Notes: a model not told the origin generated them from the sequence alone. A DNA stretch of 64,000 nt from Terriglobia bacterium (GCA_020072565.1 JAIQGI010000029.1:1-64000); one strand, 5' to 3'. Numbered from the stretch's first letter, positions 35,193 through 44,735 are shown. Program-made: numbers and translations.

Positions 35193-37319
35193 TCAACGAA
35201 CGCTCAGCTGGATTTCCGCGTGGCGGTTCTCCGCACGGCCCTCGGTGGTCTTGTTGTTACCGACCGTGCTGACGCCGCCGCTGAGCGCAGTGAAGCGCGA
35301 GGCGTCGATCCCCTTGCTGACCAGGTATTCAACCACAGCCTGAGCCCTCTTCAACCCCAGGTCCTTGACCCTCGTTTCGCGTCTTGAATCATCCGTATAG
35401 CCGACAACGTTGGCACGCAGGCGTGAATCGTTTTTCATCTGAACGGCAACGTTATCAAGGATCGCCTTCGCCACGTTGTTGACTCTCCACTTGGTCTCAG
35501 CGAATCCCGGAACGTTGATCTTCTGACTGACGTTCACGGTCATGGTGCAGGAAGCTCTGCCGCCGCGGCCATTGTCCACAGTGGCTGTGACGGTATAAGT
35601 CCCTGCGCTCAATCCCGCTCCGTCAAAAGTTGCGGTCTGACCTGCGCCGGACACCGTGCCGCCCGTGGCACTCCAGGTGACGGTGGGAGTCGCACGCTCT
35701 GCCGTCGCCTGCACCCTGAGTTGCGTCGTGCCACCCGAATCGATGTCCACTGTCGGTGTCAGGCACTGGATCGTGGGCGGCGGTATCGGTATTTCACGCA
35801 CCGTCACGCTGCTCGAGCATGAAGCCGTGAATTTGCCGGTATTCACCGTCACTGCGATCGTGTAGTTGCCCGGCTGCCTGCCTGTGGAGCCGAAAGTGAA
35901 GCTCGACCCGCTCGCGGCCTGCGCCTGGCCGTTGACCGTCCATGAATAAGTCAGTGGCGACCCGTCGGGGCTGGTGGCGGTGGCTCGTACAGTCGCGCTC
36001 TCCCCTACCTGAATGGAATTCGGCGACACCGCGCACGTAACCGTCGGCGGCAAATACTTCTTGTTCACCGTGATCTCGGCCGTACAGGGAACACTGTGCC
36101 CGTAGTCATCCGCGACCGTGGCGGTGACCGTGTACTTCCCTGGAGCTACACCGGTGGCGTCAAAAGTCACGGTATCGCCCGAGCCGCTCAGTTTGCCGCC
36201 GCTCGAGGCCCAGGAGTAGGTGATCGTCGCGCCCTCCGGAATGACGACATTGGCGCGGACGGTTGCTTTTTCGTCCTGAATGATCTGCTGCGGGGAAACC
36301 GCGCAGGTTACCTTGGGCGGATCGTGCCTGCGCTTCTCAAATGTCACCTGCGCTACAAACCCGTTCACGCCCGACCTCAGTATGCCTCGCGACAGATCGG
36401 TATCGAGCCGGTTGAAGTGCCCCTGGTAGCCACCCCCAATCGAGATCCACTCCTTGGGATAGACCTTGAAGCCGAAAATCGCGTCCACGGGGCTGGCAGG
36501 ATTCAAGCCAGAGGTGTTCCCACCGAAGTACCTGGCGATGTTGGTCTCGGCAATAAATTGAATCTTTCCAAAATTCGGAAAGGCCAGGCCGCCGCGTAAA
36601 ATGAAAGAATTCTGCAGATCGGCCAGCGTCACTCCTCTGTTTTCCGCCGTGCCGGCGAAGTTGAAACCCAGGTTTAAATGAAGCGCGGCTATTCTGCCGG
36701 CCCGCTTCGAAAGCAGCATTGCGAACCCGCCTTCATTGGTACCGTTTGTCAGGCCGCGATTCATGCCGGTAATGCCCTTGTTGCTGGGAATCTTCATGAA
36801 ACCCGCAAAACTCATTGCCAGAGGATTGCCACGGCGTTCGCTCAAGGCGTTGAGAATACCACCAAAACGAATGTCCCCCGGAGCGCTCGCATGCGGAACG
36901 TCCACGAACGGCGCATCATTGTTGAAAAACGGTGTGCCGGTGAGCGTGGTTGCCGGTTGCGGCAACTGTCCGGGTAACACTCCGTATGGAATGATGCCCG
37001 GGGCATTGATGCTCTTCTGCGCCTCCCAGGACCCAAACAGTTCGAGGCGATTCAACATTCCGACGCCGACGGCGATGGGGAATTTCCTGATGATCAGTCT
37101 TCCCGGATCGCGGTTGGTGTAATCAACGCCCAAACTGATGTTGAATTCTCCTTGCCGGAGAGTTTCCGCGTCCCAAGTCCGGAATAGCCCTGTGGCGCCG
37201 TCAAGACTGGCGGATGTAAACTTCTTTTTGTTAGCTTGAGCCTGCTGGGCGACGCCGGGGATGGAAAGCAGTAAGATTGCAATAGAAGCCGTAACAACTC
37301 GTGCATATCGGTCTCTCAT
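35193..37319 (-). CDS. Outer-membrane protein with three PKD/Ig-like domains and an OmpA C-terminus
   Basis: 708 residues, ATG 37319, signal peptide 1-25. Residues about 30-335 are strand-rich and could form a beta-barrel (GEFNISLGVDYTNRDPGRL, RLELFGSWEAQ). Three PKD/Ig-like repeats follow (about 340-600), two of them opening with VTCAVSP and carrying TYSW or similar. The C-terminal 100 residues are OmpA-like: VVGYTDDSRRETRVKDLGLKRAQAVVEYL, where the aspartate and arginine bind peptidoglycan. It probably links the outer membrane to the cell wall. It has its own promoter and a 145-base leader. Confidence 0.88.
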   Translation of the reverse strand: MRDRYARVVTASIAILLLSIPGVAQQAQANKKKFTSASLDGATGLFRTWDAETLRQGEFNISLGVDYTNRDPGRLIIRKFPIAVGVGMLNRLELFGSWEAQKSINAPGIIPYGVLPGQLPQPATTLTGTPFFNNDAPFVDVPHASAPGDIRFGGILNALSERRGNPLAMSFAGFMKIPSNKGITGMNRGLTNGTNEGGFAMLLSKRAGRIAALHLNLGFNFAGTAENRGVTLADLQNSFILRGGLAFPNFGKIQFIAETNIARYFGGNTSGLNPASPVDAIFGFKVYPKEWISIGGGYQGHFNRLDTDLSRGILRSGVNGFVAQVTFEKRRHDPPKVTCAVSPQQIIQDEKATVRANVVIPEGATITYSWASSGGKLSGSGDTVTFDATGVAPGKYTVTATVADDYGHSVPCTAEITVNKKYLPPTVTCAVSPNSIQVGESATVRATATSPDGSPLTYSWTVNGQAQAASGSSFTFGSTGRQPGNYTIAVTVNTGKFTASCSSSVTVREIPIPPPTIQCLTPTVDIDSGGTTQLRVQATAERATPTVTWSATGGTVSGAGQTATFDGAGLSAGTYTVTATVDNGRGGRASCTMTVNVSQKINVPGFAETKWRVNNVAKAILDNVAVQMKNDSRLRANVVGYTDDSRRETRVKDLGLKRAQAVVEYLVSKGIDASRFTALSGGVSTVGNNKTTEGRAENRHAEIQLSVR

Positions 37320-37470
37320 GGTCCGTCATCTCCGAAATGTCAGCCATCCTGACTGCATCCAGGCTGGATTTAGGTAAAAACTGCTCTTCTCCCAGCCCAC
37401 CTGGTTGGAAAGATCACGACTCGCTTCTTTAAGAGTACAAGGGGACACACTATCATCCCCAAGCATTTCG

Positions 37471-37499
37471 AGTATAACACCCGTGGATTTCCTGGTCAA
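37471..37499 (-). promoter_or_regulatory. Sigma70-type promoter for the OmpA/PKD gene
   Basis: On the minus strand TTGACC (37499-37494) and TATACT (37476-37471) are separated by exactly 17 bases. The transcript would carry about 145 untranslated bases. Confidence 0.7.
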
Positions 37500-37525
37500 A
37501 CAACACATGCAAATGTTGAAAAACA

Positions 37526-37640
37526 ATGCCAGGATCCGAAAGGGGACCCTGGCTTCGCCCTAAACCCTCGGCAATTACCGGCAATACCGACGGTGCTGCC
37601 GGGTCTTTTCAGTAGTGACCCTTGTTGGCGGCCCTGGCAT
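37526..37640. other. 115-bp multi-hairpin element with 8-bp inverted ends
   Basis: ATGCCAGG (37526-37533) is complementary to CCTGGCAT (37633-37640). Inside: GCCAGG/CCTGGC (37528-37533 with 37548-37553) with a GAAA-containing loop; CCGGCA/TGCCGG (37578-37583 with 37597-37602) with an inner 3-bp stem; and GGGTC/GACCC (37601-37605 with 37617-37621), which competes with the previous stem. The left end can pair either locally or with the far end. It could be a structured RNA or a small miniature element; it matches no riboswitch class I can confirm. Confidence 0.5.
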
Positions 37641-37809
37641 CTGATGTTGTTTTGCGACAGCGTCATGAAACTTGATGAAACTATTTTTCATAATAACCAG
37701 TTTGTGCCTTGAAATCGGTGGGGGCTGCTTATAGACTCAGTGGACCGTTTTGGAACGCATGATCCAAAAGCTTGACCTTAAACTCGGTAGAGGCGATTTT
37801 TGATTCCCT

Positions 37810-40800
37810 ATGCGACAGACATCGAAAGCAGTTGTAGCATTTCTTTTTCTTACCTTGGCAGTGCATCCGGAAGCAGGAGCAGCAAAAACCAATACCGCGC
37901 CACGACCGAACAACCTGTTCATCTGTGGAACGAGTGTCCAACGGCAGCGGGACGTCCTGGTTCGCAGCCGGTACCGCGACAGCCTGTTGCGCCGTCATCC
38001 CGAGCGCGGGCGCCTTTTGCTTCAGGCCCAGTCACCAACGCTGCAGCCGGACTCGGGAAACGTCGCTTTGATCGAGGATGACGGCACGCTGACGACACAG
38101 ATCAACTTCTTCGACCTGGCAGGCAAGTCGATTCTTTTCGTGCCCGTGGCCGCCTCCCCGTCCAGCTATCAGGTAAGCGTGCAGAGCAAGGCCTTTGCTC
38201 CCGGCACGGGAACCCAGATCATCCTCGGTGACGACGATTCGACACCAGTCACTCTAAGTGCCGGTTTTAGCTTCTTTGGAAAGAGCTATTCTTCGGTAAA
38301 CTTGAACTCGGACGGGAATCTGACTTTTGACCAGGCCGACGTGGCATCCACAGCCCGCGATCTTGGGAGATTCGCCTGGGGTCCTCCGCGGATCGGGCCG
38401 CTTTTTACCGACCTCGATCCCAGCGACAGGTCGGCACTGGTTTCATACCGCACCGAAACGGACGGAACCATTTTCGTCTGGCAAAACGTGCCCAATTGGA
38501 ACACCCGCTCATACAACAACTTCAGTGTGAAGCTGTTCAACAATGGAAACATCGAATTCATCTTTGGCACCAGGGTGGATTCCGCTGAGGCCATCGTCGG
38601 CATCTCCCCCGGGGCCAGCTTGGAAGGAGTCACGGCGGTCGATTTCTCCACAACCACGCCAACCGAAAATCTCGTCGGAACCGTCGCTGAGGTCTTCACA
38701 ACGTCCGTGCAGCTCATGGAAACTGCAATGGCGCGCAAGTTTTTCCTGAACCACCCGGACGAGTTCGATCAACTGGTCATGTTTCTGACATTTCCCTTCG
38801 ACTTGCAGGGTGCCTTCTCTTACGAACTGAACGTCAACAACGATGTGCAAGGCATCGGACTGGATCCGGTAAACGACAGCTCCGATTACGGCAGTGGCGG
38901 TCGGCTGAAGAGTTTTGTCATGATGGGAGACTTGGGCGAATTCCCCGCGGATCCCAACCTCGAGTTCATGCGCACTTATAATAGTATGCAGGTCGTGGCA
39001 CACGAGGTGGCCCACCGCTGGCTCTCCTTTCCTGCACTGTGGGAAGGGCCATCCGCTCCCTACACCACGTCACTGCTCCGTCCATACCCTGACTTGGCTC
39101 ACTGGAGCTTTTTCTTCAACGCGGACTCTTCTCTGATGGAGGGAAATCGGATTATCGATCAAGGCGCAGCGCTGGGCTCGCAGCGTTTCATCACATCAGA
39201 GGTAACGAACAAGTTCAGTGATCTGGATCTATACCTTATGGGTTTTGAGGATTCACAAGATGTGTCCCCCATGTTTTACGTGAAGAATCCCATCCCCGCC
39301 ACCAACTCTCTGCCGTCGCACAGCCCCACTGTTTTCGGGGGAACAAGGTTTGACTTCACGATCGACAACATCGTTGCCGCCAATGGAGTGCGCACGCCGT
39401 CGGTCTTTCAGGCTCAGAAGGTCCATCGCATCGCCTTCGTTCTGGTGTCGAATTCGACCCACCCGGCCACGCCGGAACAGATCGCCAAGGTGCAGAATAT
39501 CCACGACGCCTTTGTTTCATATTTCAACCAGTTGACTCATGGCCAGGCTTGGGCCGTGACCAATCTGCAGAGTTCCCCGGGCACAACTCCGTCCGATATC
39601 TACTTTCCCTATTTTCAGGGGGATGGCACGCGCTACACCGGCTTTGCCCTGGCAAACTGGGGGCCGGCTCCGGCCGACATACTCTTTAACTCATTCGACA
39701 ACACTGGCGCGAACACTTCGGCTCCCATCAACCCGAGAATGGTCACAATTCCGCCCGGCGGGCAGATTGCTATGCTCGGAGAGCAGATCCACGGCCTCTC
39801 TCTCTCCGGCACGCCGCGCAATGGCTGGATCCAGGCCGGGTCGAGCAGCAGCCAGATAACGGGATTCTTCCTTGAAGGCGATATCGCAGAAACCTTTCTC
39901 GACGGCGCGGTCGCCGGAAACACTACTTCCACGTCACTATTCTTCACCCGGGCTCACGGAACCACCGGTTCCCTCAGAAATCTGATCGATGTGGTCAATC
40001 CAAATGAAGCTCCGGCAAATTTCTCCCTTAAGCTCATCGATCAGAACGGGCAGCAGCAGGGCACGGCGGTTCAACGGGTGTTGAACAGTCACGGCCGTCT
40101 GGCGGATGATCTGTCGAGCCTTTTCCCCGGAACTGATCCAGCCTTCGCCGGATATGTCACAGTCTCCAGTGACGTGGGGGTCATCGGCTACGAGGCGTTT
40201 GAGGGGAGTTCCAGTGTTTTTTCCCTCCCTGCGCAGCCTGCTTCTTCCGCCACAACTCTCTACTCGGCGCAATTCGCCTCCGGACCGGCCGGCACGATCC
40301 GCTATTTCACGGACCTCAACGTGATCAACACGTCCAGCGCAGTCAGGCAGGTGCAGGTCTCTCTGATCGGCAACGACGGCAGGCTGGTGTCGAACATCAC
40401 CAATCCGGTCCTCTACACGCTCCAGCCGGGCTCACAACGGCTGATGCGAGGCGAGGATGTCTTCCATCTTCAGGACGCTTCCGCGGCAGCGAGCATCACT
40501 GAAGGAACGCTGGTCGTGACCGCGGACGGAGCAGGGGTCATCGGCGATGTGACCTTCGGCGATCCTCTGGCGGGAAGGTTCATGGCAGCGCTTCCGCTTG
40601 ACGGCACGCCCCGAGCGAATATGATCCTTTCGCAGGTCGCCCAGGGAAGCCAGGCCACAGGGACGGGCTATTTCACCGGCGTTGCGATGTACAACCCGAA
40701 TCCGAAGGACGTCAGCGTGACCGTGGACATCTACTCCGAGCAAGGCCAGCCGACGGGTCAGGTGACCATCCCTATGAAACCGGGCGAGCGCCTGGCCAGG

Positions 40801-40953
40801 ACTCTTCCTCAACTCGTTCCCGGCTTCACTCAGATGCGAGGCTACATCCGCATGGCTGCCTCCGGCGGACCTATTGTCGCCTTCGGGCTGTTTGGAGAAG
40901 CTTCATCGGTACAATTCCTGGCAGCGATTCCGCCCCAGGCAATCATCCAATGA
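37810..40953 (+). CDS. Large exported HEVAH metalloprotease-like protein with a nidogen-like N-terminal region
   Basis: 1047 residues, ATG 37810, signal peptide about 1-25. Residues about 145-270 (GFSFFGKSYSSVNLNSDGNL, ALVSYRTETDGTIFVWQNVP, FNNGNIEFIFG) resemble a nidogen-type NIDO domain. HEVAHRW at 398-404 is a zincin motif, and Glu444 in SLMEGNRI is a possible third ligand. The C-terminal 430 residues hold three related strand-rich modules (starting near YFQGDGTRYTGFALANWGP, YSAQFASGPAGTIRYFTDLN and VAQGSQATGTGYFTGVAMYN). No propeptide cysteine switch is seen. Probably a secreted or surface peptidase; the PLP decarboxylase follows by 9 bases. Confidence 0.8.
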   Translation: MRQTSKAVVAFLFLTLAVHPEAGAAKTNTAPRPNNLFICGTSVQRQRDVLVRSRYRDSLLRRHPERGRLLLQAQSPTLQPDSGNVALIEDDGTLTTQINFFDLAGKSILFVPVAASPSSYQVSVQSKAFAPGTGTQIILGDDDSTPVTLSAGFSFFGKSYSSVNLNSDGNLTFDQADVASTARDLGRFAWGPPRIGPLFTDLDPSDRSALVSYRTETDGTIFVWQNVPNWNTRSYNNFSVKLFNNGNIEFIFGTRVDSAEAIVGISPGASLEGVTAVDFSTTTPTENLVGTVAEVFTTSVQLMETAMARKFFLNHPDEFDQLVMFLTFPFDLQGAFSYELNVNNDVQGIGLDPVNDSSDYGSGGRLKSFVMMGDLGEFPADPNLEFMRTYNSMQVVAHEVAHRWLSFPALWEGPSAPYTTSLLRPYPDLAHWSFFFNADSSLMEGNRIIDQGAALGSQRFITSEVTNKFSDLDLYLMGFEDSQDVSPMFYVKNPIPATNSLPSHSPTVFGGTRFDFTIDNIVAANGVRTPSVFQAQKVHRIAFVLVSNSTHPATPEQIAKVQNIHDAFVSYFNQLTHGQAWAVTNLQSSPGTTPSDIYFPYFQGDGTRYTGFALANWGPAPADILFNSFDNTGANTSAPINPRMVTIPPGGQIAMLGEQIHGLSLSGTPRNGWIQAGSSSSQITGFFLEGDIAETFLDGAVAGNTTSTSLFFTRAHGTTGSLRNLIDVVNPNEAPANFSLKLIDQNGQQQGTAVQRVLNSHGRLADDLSSLFPGTDPAFAGYVTVSSDVGVIGYEAFEGSSSVFSLPAQPASSATTLYSAQFASGPAGTIRYFTDLNVINTSSAVRQVQVSLIGNDGRLVSNITNPVLYTLQPGSQRLMRGEDVFHLQDASAAASITEGTLVVTADGAGVIGDVTFGDPLAGRFMAALPLDGTPRANMILSQVAQGSQATGTGYFTGVAMYNPNPKDVSVTVDIYSEQGQPTGQVTIPMKPGERLARTLPQLVPGFTQMRGYIRMAASGGPIVAFGLFGEASSVQFLAAIPPQAIIQ

Positions 40954-40962
40954 GGCAATTGC

Positions 40963-42399
40963 ATGGCGAGGTTGAACTCTGCGGCACAGGACATCAGGGA
41001 GTTGGAACTTAGTGCGGAAACCATGCGGGACCTGGTCGATCAGGCGATGGATCGAATCGTCAAACACATCGGCTCGCTGCCGAGTCAGCCGGTTTCGGAC
41101 GTTTCCGGAGCGGAAGATCTGGCTCGATCTGTCGTAGAGGCCATGCCCGAGCGCGGCACCTCGTTTCCGGATATTCTCGATCTGCTGTTCGACCGCCTGG
41201 TCCAGAAGACCTTCAACACTGCATCGCCCGGTTATCTCGCCTATATCCCCGGCGGAGGACTGTTTCATGCTGCGGTTGCGGATTTGATCGCCGACTCCAT
41301 CAATCGCTATATCGGTGTCTGGATGGCAGCCCCGGCGCTCGCACAGTTGGAGGCGAATGTTCTCCGGTGGTTTGCAGATATGATCGGGTATCCGCGCGAG
41401 GCGCGGGGAATCCTGACCACCGGCGGCTCGATGGCCAATTTCACTGCTCTGGCGACCGCCCGGCGCACCCTGCTTGCCGACCACTTCCAGTCGGCGACCT
41501 TGTATGCCTCCGATCAGGTGCACCACTCGGTAGTCAAGGCCGCATTGCTGGCCGGCTTTGCTGAGAACAGCGTGCGCGAAATCCCGGTCGACGCGGACTT
41601 CCGCATCCGCCCTGACGTGTTATGCGAGCGCATCGCCTCGGACCGCATTAACGGCCGCACACCTTTCCTTATCGTCGCGAGCGCGGGCACCACAAATACG
41701 GGCGCGGTGGATGATCTTGAGGTGCTGGCCGACGTGGCGCACGAGGAGAAGCTCTGGCTGCATGTCGATGCCGCCTACGGCGGGTTTTTTATGCTGACGG
41801 AGCGGGGCAGAAATGCCATGCGCGGCATTGATCGAGCCGATTCCGTCACCCTCGATCCCCATAAGGCGCTCTTTCTTCCCTATGGGACCGGATCATTGCT
41901 GGTCCGCGACGGCGAAGCTCTGCGGCGCGCGCACACCGTTCATGCCGACTACATGCCACCGATGCAGGAAGATCCCGATCTGGTGGATTTCTGCCTCTAT
42001 TCACCGGAGCTGTCCCGGGACTTTCGCGGCTTGAGAGTCTGGCTGCCCTTCAAACTGCATGGTGCCGGGCCATTCCGGCGCAACCTTGACGAGAAGCTGG
42101 ACCTGGCCGAATGGGCGACCCAAGAGCTGCGAAAGATCCCCGGAATGCAGATTGTCGCGGAGCCCCAGCTGTCACTGGTTGCATTCCGACTCGTGCGCGC
42201 CGGCCTGAGCCTCGAGCAACTGAACGACTTGAACCGCCGCTTGATCGCCGGAGTCAACGCCAGGCAGCGCGTATTTCTGACTGCAACCTCGTTGGGGGGA
42301 ATGTTCATCCTCAGAATCTGCGTCCTCTCTTTCCGCACCCATCTCGACCGGATGCAGGCGGCCATTGAGGATATCCGCGCCGCCGTGCAGGAGCTCTAG
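40963..42399 (+). CDS. PLP-dependent group II (aromatic-amino-acid type) decarboxylase
   Basis: 478 residues, ATG 40963. TTGGSMANFTALATAR binds the PLP phosphate, HVDAAYGGFF contains the aspartate that pairs with the pyridine nitrogen, and Lys301 in LDPHKALFLPYGTG forms the Schiff base. The N-terminal SPGYLAYIPGGGLFHAA is typical of the DDC/TDC family. It would decarboxylate an L-amino acid such as tryptophan, tyrosine, phenylalanine or glutamate to the amine; the exact substrate is not readable. Closely spaced behind the secreted protease-like gene and before a small exported protein. Confidence 0.92.
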   Translation: MARLNSAAQDIRELELSAETMRDLVDQAMDRIVKHIGSLPSQPVSDVSGAEDLARSVVEAMPERGTSFPDILDLLFDRLVQKTFNTASPGYLAYIPGGGLFHAAVADLIADSINRYIGVWMAAPALAQLEANVLRWFADMIGYPREARGILTTGGSMANFTALATARRTLLADHFQSATLYASDQVHHSVVKAALLAGFAENSVREIPVDADFRIRPDVLCERIASDRINGRTPFLIVASAGTTNTGAVDDLEVLADVAHEEKLWLHVDAAYGGFFMLTERGRNAMRGIDRADSVTLDPHKALFLPYGTGSLLVRDGEALRRAHTVHADYMPPMQEDPDLVDFCLYSPELSRDFRGLRVWLPFKLHGAGPFRRNLDEKLDLAEWATQELRKIPGMQIVAEPQLSLVAFRLVRAGLSLEQLNDLNRRLIAGVNARQRVFLTATSLGGMFILRICVLSFRTHLDRMQAAIEDIRAAVQEL

Positions 42400-42406
42400 A
42401 GGCCCT

Positions 42407-43150
42407 ATGAATGCTGTTCGCAAAAAAATCAAACCCGAAGATCTCCCGGATCACAGAAGATCGGAAGGAACTTTTTTGAGGCCTGTGCGGCTTTTGCGGA
42501 TTGCATTTCGACTCCAGTTTCCCGTTTTTTGCACTGCCTGCCTCATGGCGGGCTCCTTTACGTGGCCTGCTTCGGCCGAGGCACAGGTACTCGCACAATC
42601 TGCGGATGGGTCGGATCAGGCCGATACACGGACAGCCGGCAGCGCACAGCTATCCCCTCCGCCGACCGGGAGAGAGAAATTCCACCACTACCTGAGGGCC
42701 CTGTACAGTCCGCTGAATATTCTGGGCACCGCTTCCGGAGCTGCCATCGGACAGGCCCGCGATGACGTGCCTGAGTGGAGGCAAGGGATGTCCGGCTATG
42801 GGCGCCGGCTCGCTTCGAGCTATGGGAAGCACGTGGTGAAAGAGTCCCTCCGCTTCGGCATCGGCGGGTTGCTTGGATATGATCCGCGGTATTTTCCTTC
42901 GCCGCACACGCGAAAATGGCCCCGGACATTGGATGCGATTGCGCAGGCCGCAAGGACCCGGGACGATCAGGGCCGCTGGCGAGTCGCCTATCCCCACCTG
43001 GTGAGCGTCTTCGGTGCGGGGCTCATTTCCAGGGCATGGTATCCCAAGCCCCATCAAACAGCAGCCAATGGCTTGAAAAGCGGAGCCATCACCTTCGGCC
43101 TGGACGCAGCGGCCAACATCCTCAGGGAGTTCTTCAGTAGACACCGTTAG
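42407..43150 (+). CDS. Exported protein of unknown function
   Basis: 247 residues from ATG 42407 with GAGG 4 bases upstream; this starts 7 bases after the decarboxylase stop. A basic N-terminus followed by a hydrophobic stretch (about 35-58, ending ASAEAQ) looks like a long signal peptide. The mature part has glycine-rich, possibly membrane-associated segments (NILGTASGAAIGQARDD, RFGIGGLLGYDPRYFPS). I do not recognise the family; the last residues NILREFFSRHR are amphipathic. Confidence 0.75.
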   Translation: MNAVRKKIKPEDLPDHRRSEGTFLRPVRLLRIAFRLQFPVFCTACLMAGSFTWPASAEAQVLAQSADGSDQADTRTAGSAQLSPPPTGREKFHHYLRALYSPLNILGTASGAAIGQARDDVPEWRQGMSGYGRRLASSYGKHVVKESLRFGIGGLLGYDPRYFPSPHTRKWPRTLDAIAQAARTRDDQGRWRVAYPHLVSVFGAGLISRAWYPKPHQTAANGLKSGAITFGLDAAANILREFFSRHR

Positions 43151-43169
43151 TGTAAGTAAGACTTCTCAT

Positions 43170-43184
43170 GGCGGCGTCGCCGCC
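43170..43184. terminator. GC-rich hairpin between convergent genes
   Basis: GGCGGC-GTC-GCCGCC forms a perfect 6-bp stem with a 3-base loop in the 107-base gap between two converging genes. There is no T-run, so it is at best a weak bidirectional terminator. Confidence 0.3.
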
Positions 43185-43257
43185 GACGTCGACACTGTTA
43201 CCGGAGAGGTCTTGCCAGCCGTAGACAGGCTGTCCGTACCCGTCTGGGGCGTGAAGA

Positions 43258-43785
43258 TCATTCCACTTCTTCTTCTTCGAGCGACTCGTCAAAATCCCCG
43301 ATATCATCGGCGTCCAGACCGAAAACGCGGCCTCCGGCCCGCTCTCGCCGCGGCCCTTTCTTGCTGGGCCCTTCGACGCGCGCACCGCGAATCCCCGGCT
43401 TCGCATGACGCCGCGAGTCATCACGACCTCGTCGTTCCCTCCGGCCCGTTGATTCACCCAGACCGGGTGCAGAGTCATATGCATCGGGCAGGCGAGGAAC
43501 CCGGGCCCTGACCGGCGCGCCAAAGGCCGGCCTTGCATCTCTGGCACGAGCTTCACTTAAGGCAAGCGGCCTACCCTTGAACTGCTGATCGTTGAAGCGG
43601 TGCAGGGCTTCAGCAGCTTTGGCCTCATCGCCGAATTCTATGAAGGCGAAGCCTCGTCTTTTACCGCTCTCCCGATCCACCGGGAGAAAAACGTATGACA
43701 GGGGCCCTACCGGCGAGAAGAGGTCCCTCAGTTCAGCTTCGGTTACATCAAAAGGAAGGTTTCCAACAAACAGACGAGCGGACAT
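43258..43785 (-). CDS. RRM-type RNA-binding protein
   Basis: 175 residues, ATG 43785. A single RNA-recognition motif occupies 1-80, with RNP2 LFVGNLPF and RNP1 KRRGFAFIEF intact. A basic arginine-rich linker (about 85-155) and an acidic tail (DFDESLEEEEVE) follow. Bacterial RRM proteins of this kind bind single-stranded RNA and are often linked to cold adaptation, which is inference here. It is longer than the usual 80-110-residue forms. It stands alone. Confidence 0.9.
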   Translation of the reverse strand: MSARLFVGNLPFDVTEAELRDLFSPVGPLSYVFLPVDRESGKRRGFAFIEFGDEAKAAEALHRFNDQQFKGRPLALSEARARDARPAFGAPVRARVPRLPDAYDSAPGLGESTGRRERRGRDDSRRHAKPGIRGARVEGPSKKGPRRERAGGRVFGLDADDIGDFDESLEEEEVE

Positions 43786-44025
43786 TTATTCCTCAGTATC
43801 TCCTCAATGTATTGACGTTATCCAATGACCGGCGGGCACGCTGCAGTCTGCCGCCCGGCCGGATTCCACCGCCAGCTCCCGCCCGGCAAGGGCAGGGCTT
43901 TGGCTCGATCCATCGTGAAGCAGGGGAGGTTGTAAGTCAAGCATAGGATTGATTCGCGTCCGGACGGCATCTCGATGTCTGCCTTGGAAGTGCAGACAAT
44001 TTGATATAGGATCGATTGGGCAATC

Positions 44026-44679
44026 ATGAAAAATACCAGGTACCTGCCTCTGAATTTCAAATTGGATCGGTTGCCCTGCCTGGTGATCGGCGGCGGCAAA
44101 GTGGCGGCACACAAGGTCGAAATGCTTCTTGCGGCCGGTTGTGCGCTGACTGTAGTTGCGCCTGAGATCGACGGACGCATTCGGAATGAGGTGGATCGGG
44201 GCCTGATCCGTTGGCTGGCGCGTGCATATGCACAGGGTGACTGCGAGGGATTCCACCTGGTCGTCGCCGCCACCCCCGACGAGGAGGTCAACCGTGCCGT
44301 ATCGGCCGAGTCCAGGCAGAAGGGCATTCCCGTGAATGTGGTCGATGTTCCCGAACTGTGCACCGTCACTTTCGGGGCCGTCTGGCGCGAAGGCCCGCTG
44401 ACCGTCTCTGTAAGCACCGGCGGCGCGGCCCCATTTATGGCCGCCGCCGTCCGCAACCGCATTTCGGCGCTCACCCGCGGCATGGGTGAATGGGTCGAGG
44501 CTGCCGGCAGGTTTCGGACTGCGGTCCGCAGCGAGGTCAAGGATCCAACCGAGAGGAACCGGCTCTACGGGCTTTTCGCCGACCGCGCACGCATCAGCCC
44601 TCCCGCCGGCCTTCCCCAGAGCATCAACCTCGGAGACTGGCTCGCCTGGCTGAACCACACTTTGGATGGATACAACTGA
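44026..44679 (+). CDS. Precorrin-2 dehydrogenase / sirohydrochlorin ferrochelatase, SirC/Met8-type
   Basis: 217 residues, ATG 44026. The Rossmann start CLVIGGGKVAAHKVEMLLAAG binds NAD. VVAATPDEEVNRAVS and VSTGGAAPFMAAAVRNRIS are the family blocks, the aspartate-containing central segment being needed for both oxidation and chelation. It oxidises precorrin-2 to sirohydrochlorin and may insert iron to give siroheme. It is 21 kb from the hem cluster; the uroporphyrinogen methyltransferase domain of full CysG is missing and must be elsewhere. Confidence 0.92.
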   Translation: MKNTRYLPLNFKLDRLPCLVIGGGKVAAHKVEMLLAAGCALTVVAPEIDGRIRNEVDRGLIRWLARAYAQGDCEGFHLVVAATPDEEVNRAVSAESRQKGIPVNVVDVPELCTVTFGAVWREGPLTVSVSTGGAAPFMAAAVRNRISALTRGMGEWVEAAGRFRTAVRSEVKDPTERNRLYGLFADRARISPPAGLPQSINLGDWLAWLNHTLDGYN

Positions 44680-44735
44680 AACCCGGTGATCCGTTGCCGA
44701 CCTTTCACATCCCAGATCGCAAATTCCCCGATGCC

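Larger units (their letters stand above)
37320..37809. other. 490-base divergent intergenic region with a structured element
   Basis: Separates the OmpA-type gene (minus) from the HEVAH protein (plus). It contains a strong minus-strand promoter and the multi-hairpin block 37501-37640. Between 37650 and 37809 there is only a weak plus-strand promoter candidate (TTGAAA, 15-base spacer, TATAGA near 37731). No open frame with family features. Confidence 0.6.

Noticed and set aside
37526-37640. c-di-GMP (GEMM-I) riboswitch
   Set aside because: CTAAACC and a GAAA loop are present, but the conserved GCAAAGCC core and the AGGGCAAA strand are missing.
43134-43257. Possible coding remnant reading DGYGQPVYGWQDLSGN on the minus strand after the RRM gene
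   Set aside because: It is short, out of frame with the RRM gene and lies between two convergent genes; no start or family support.
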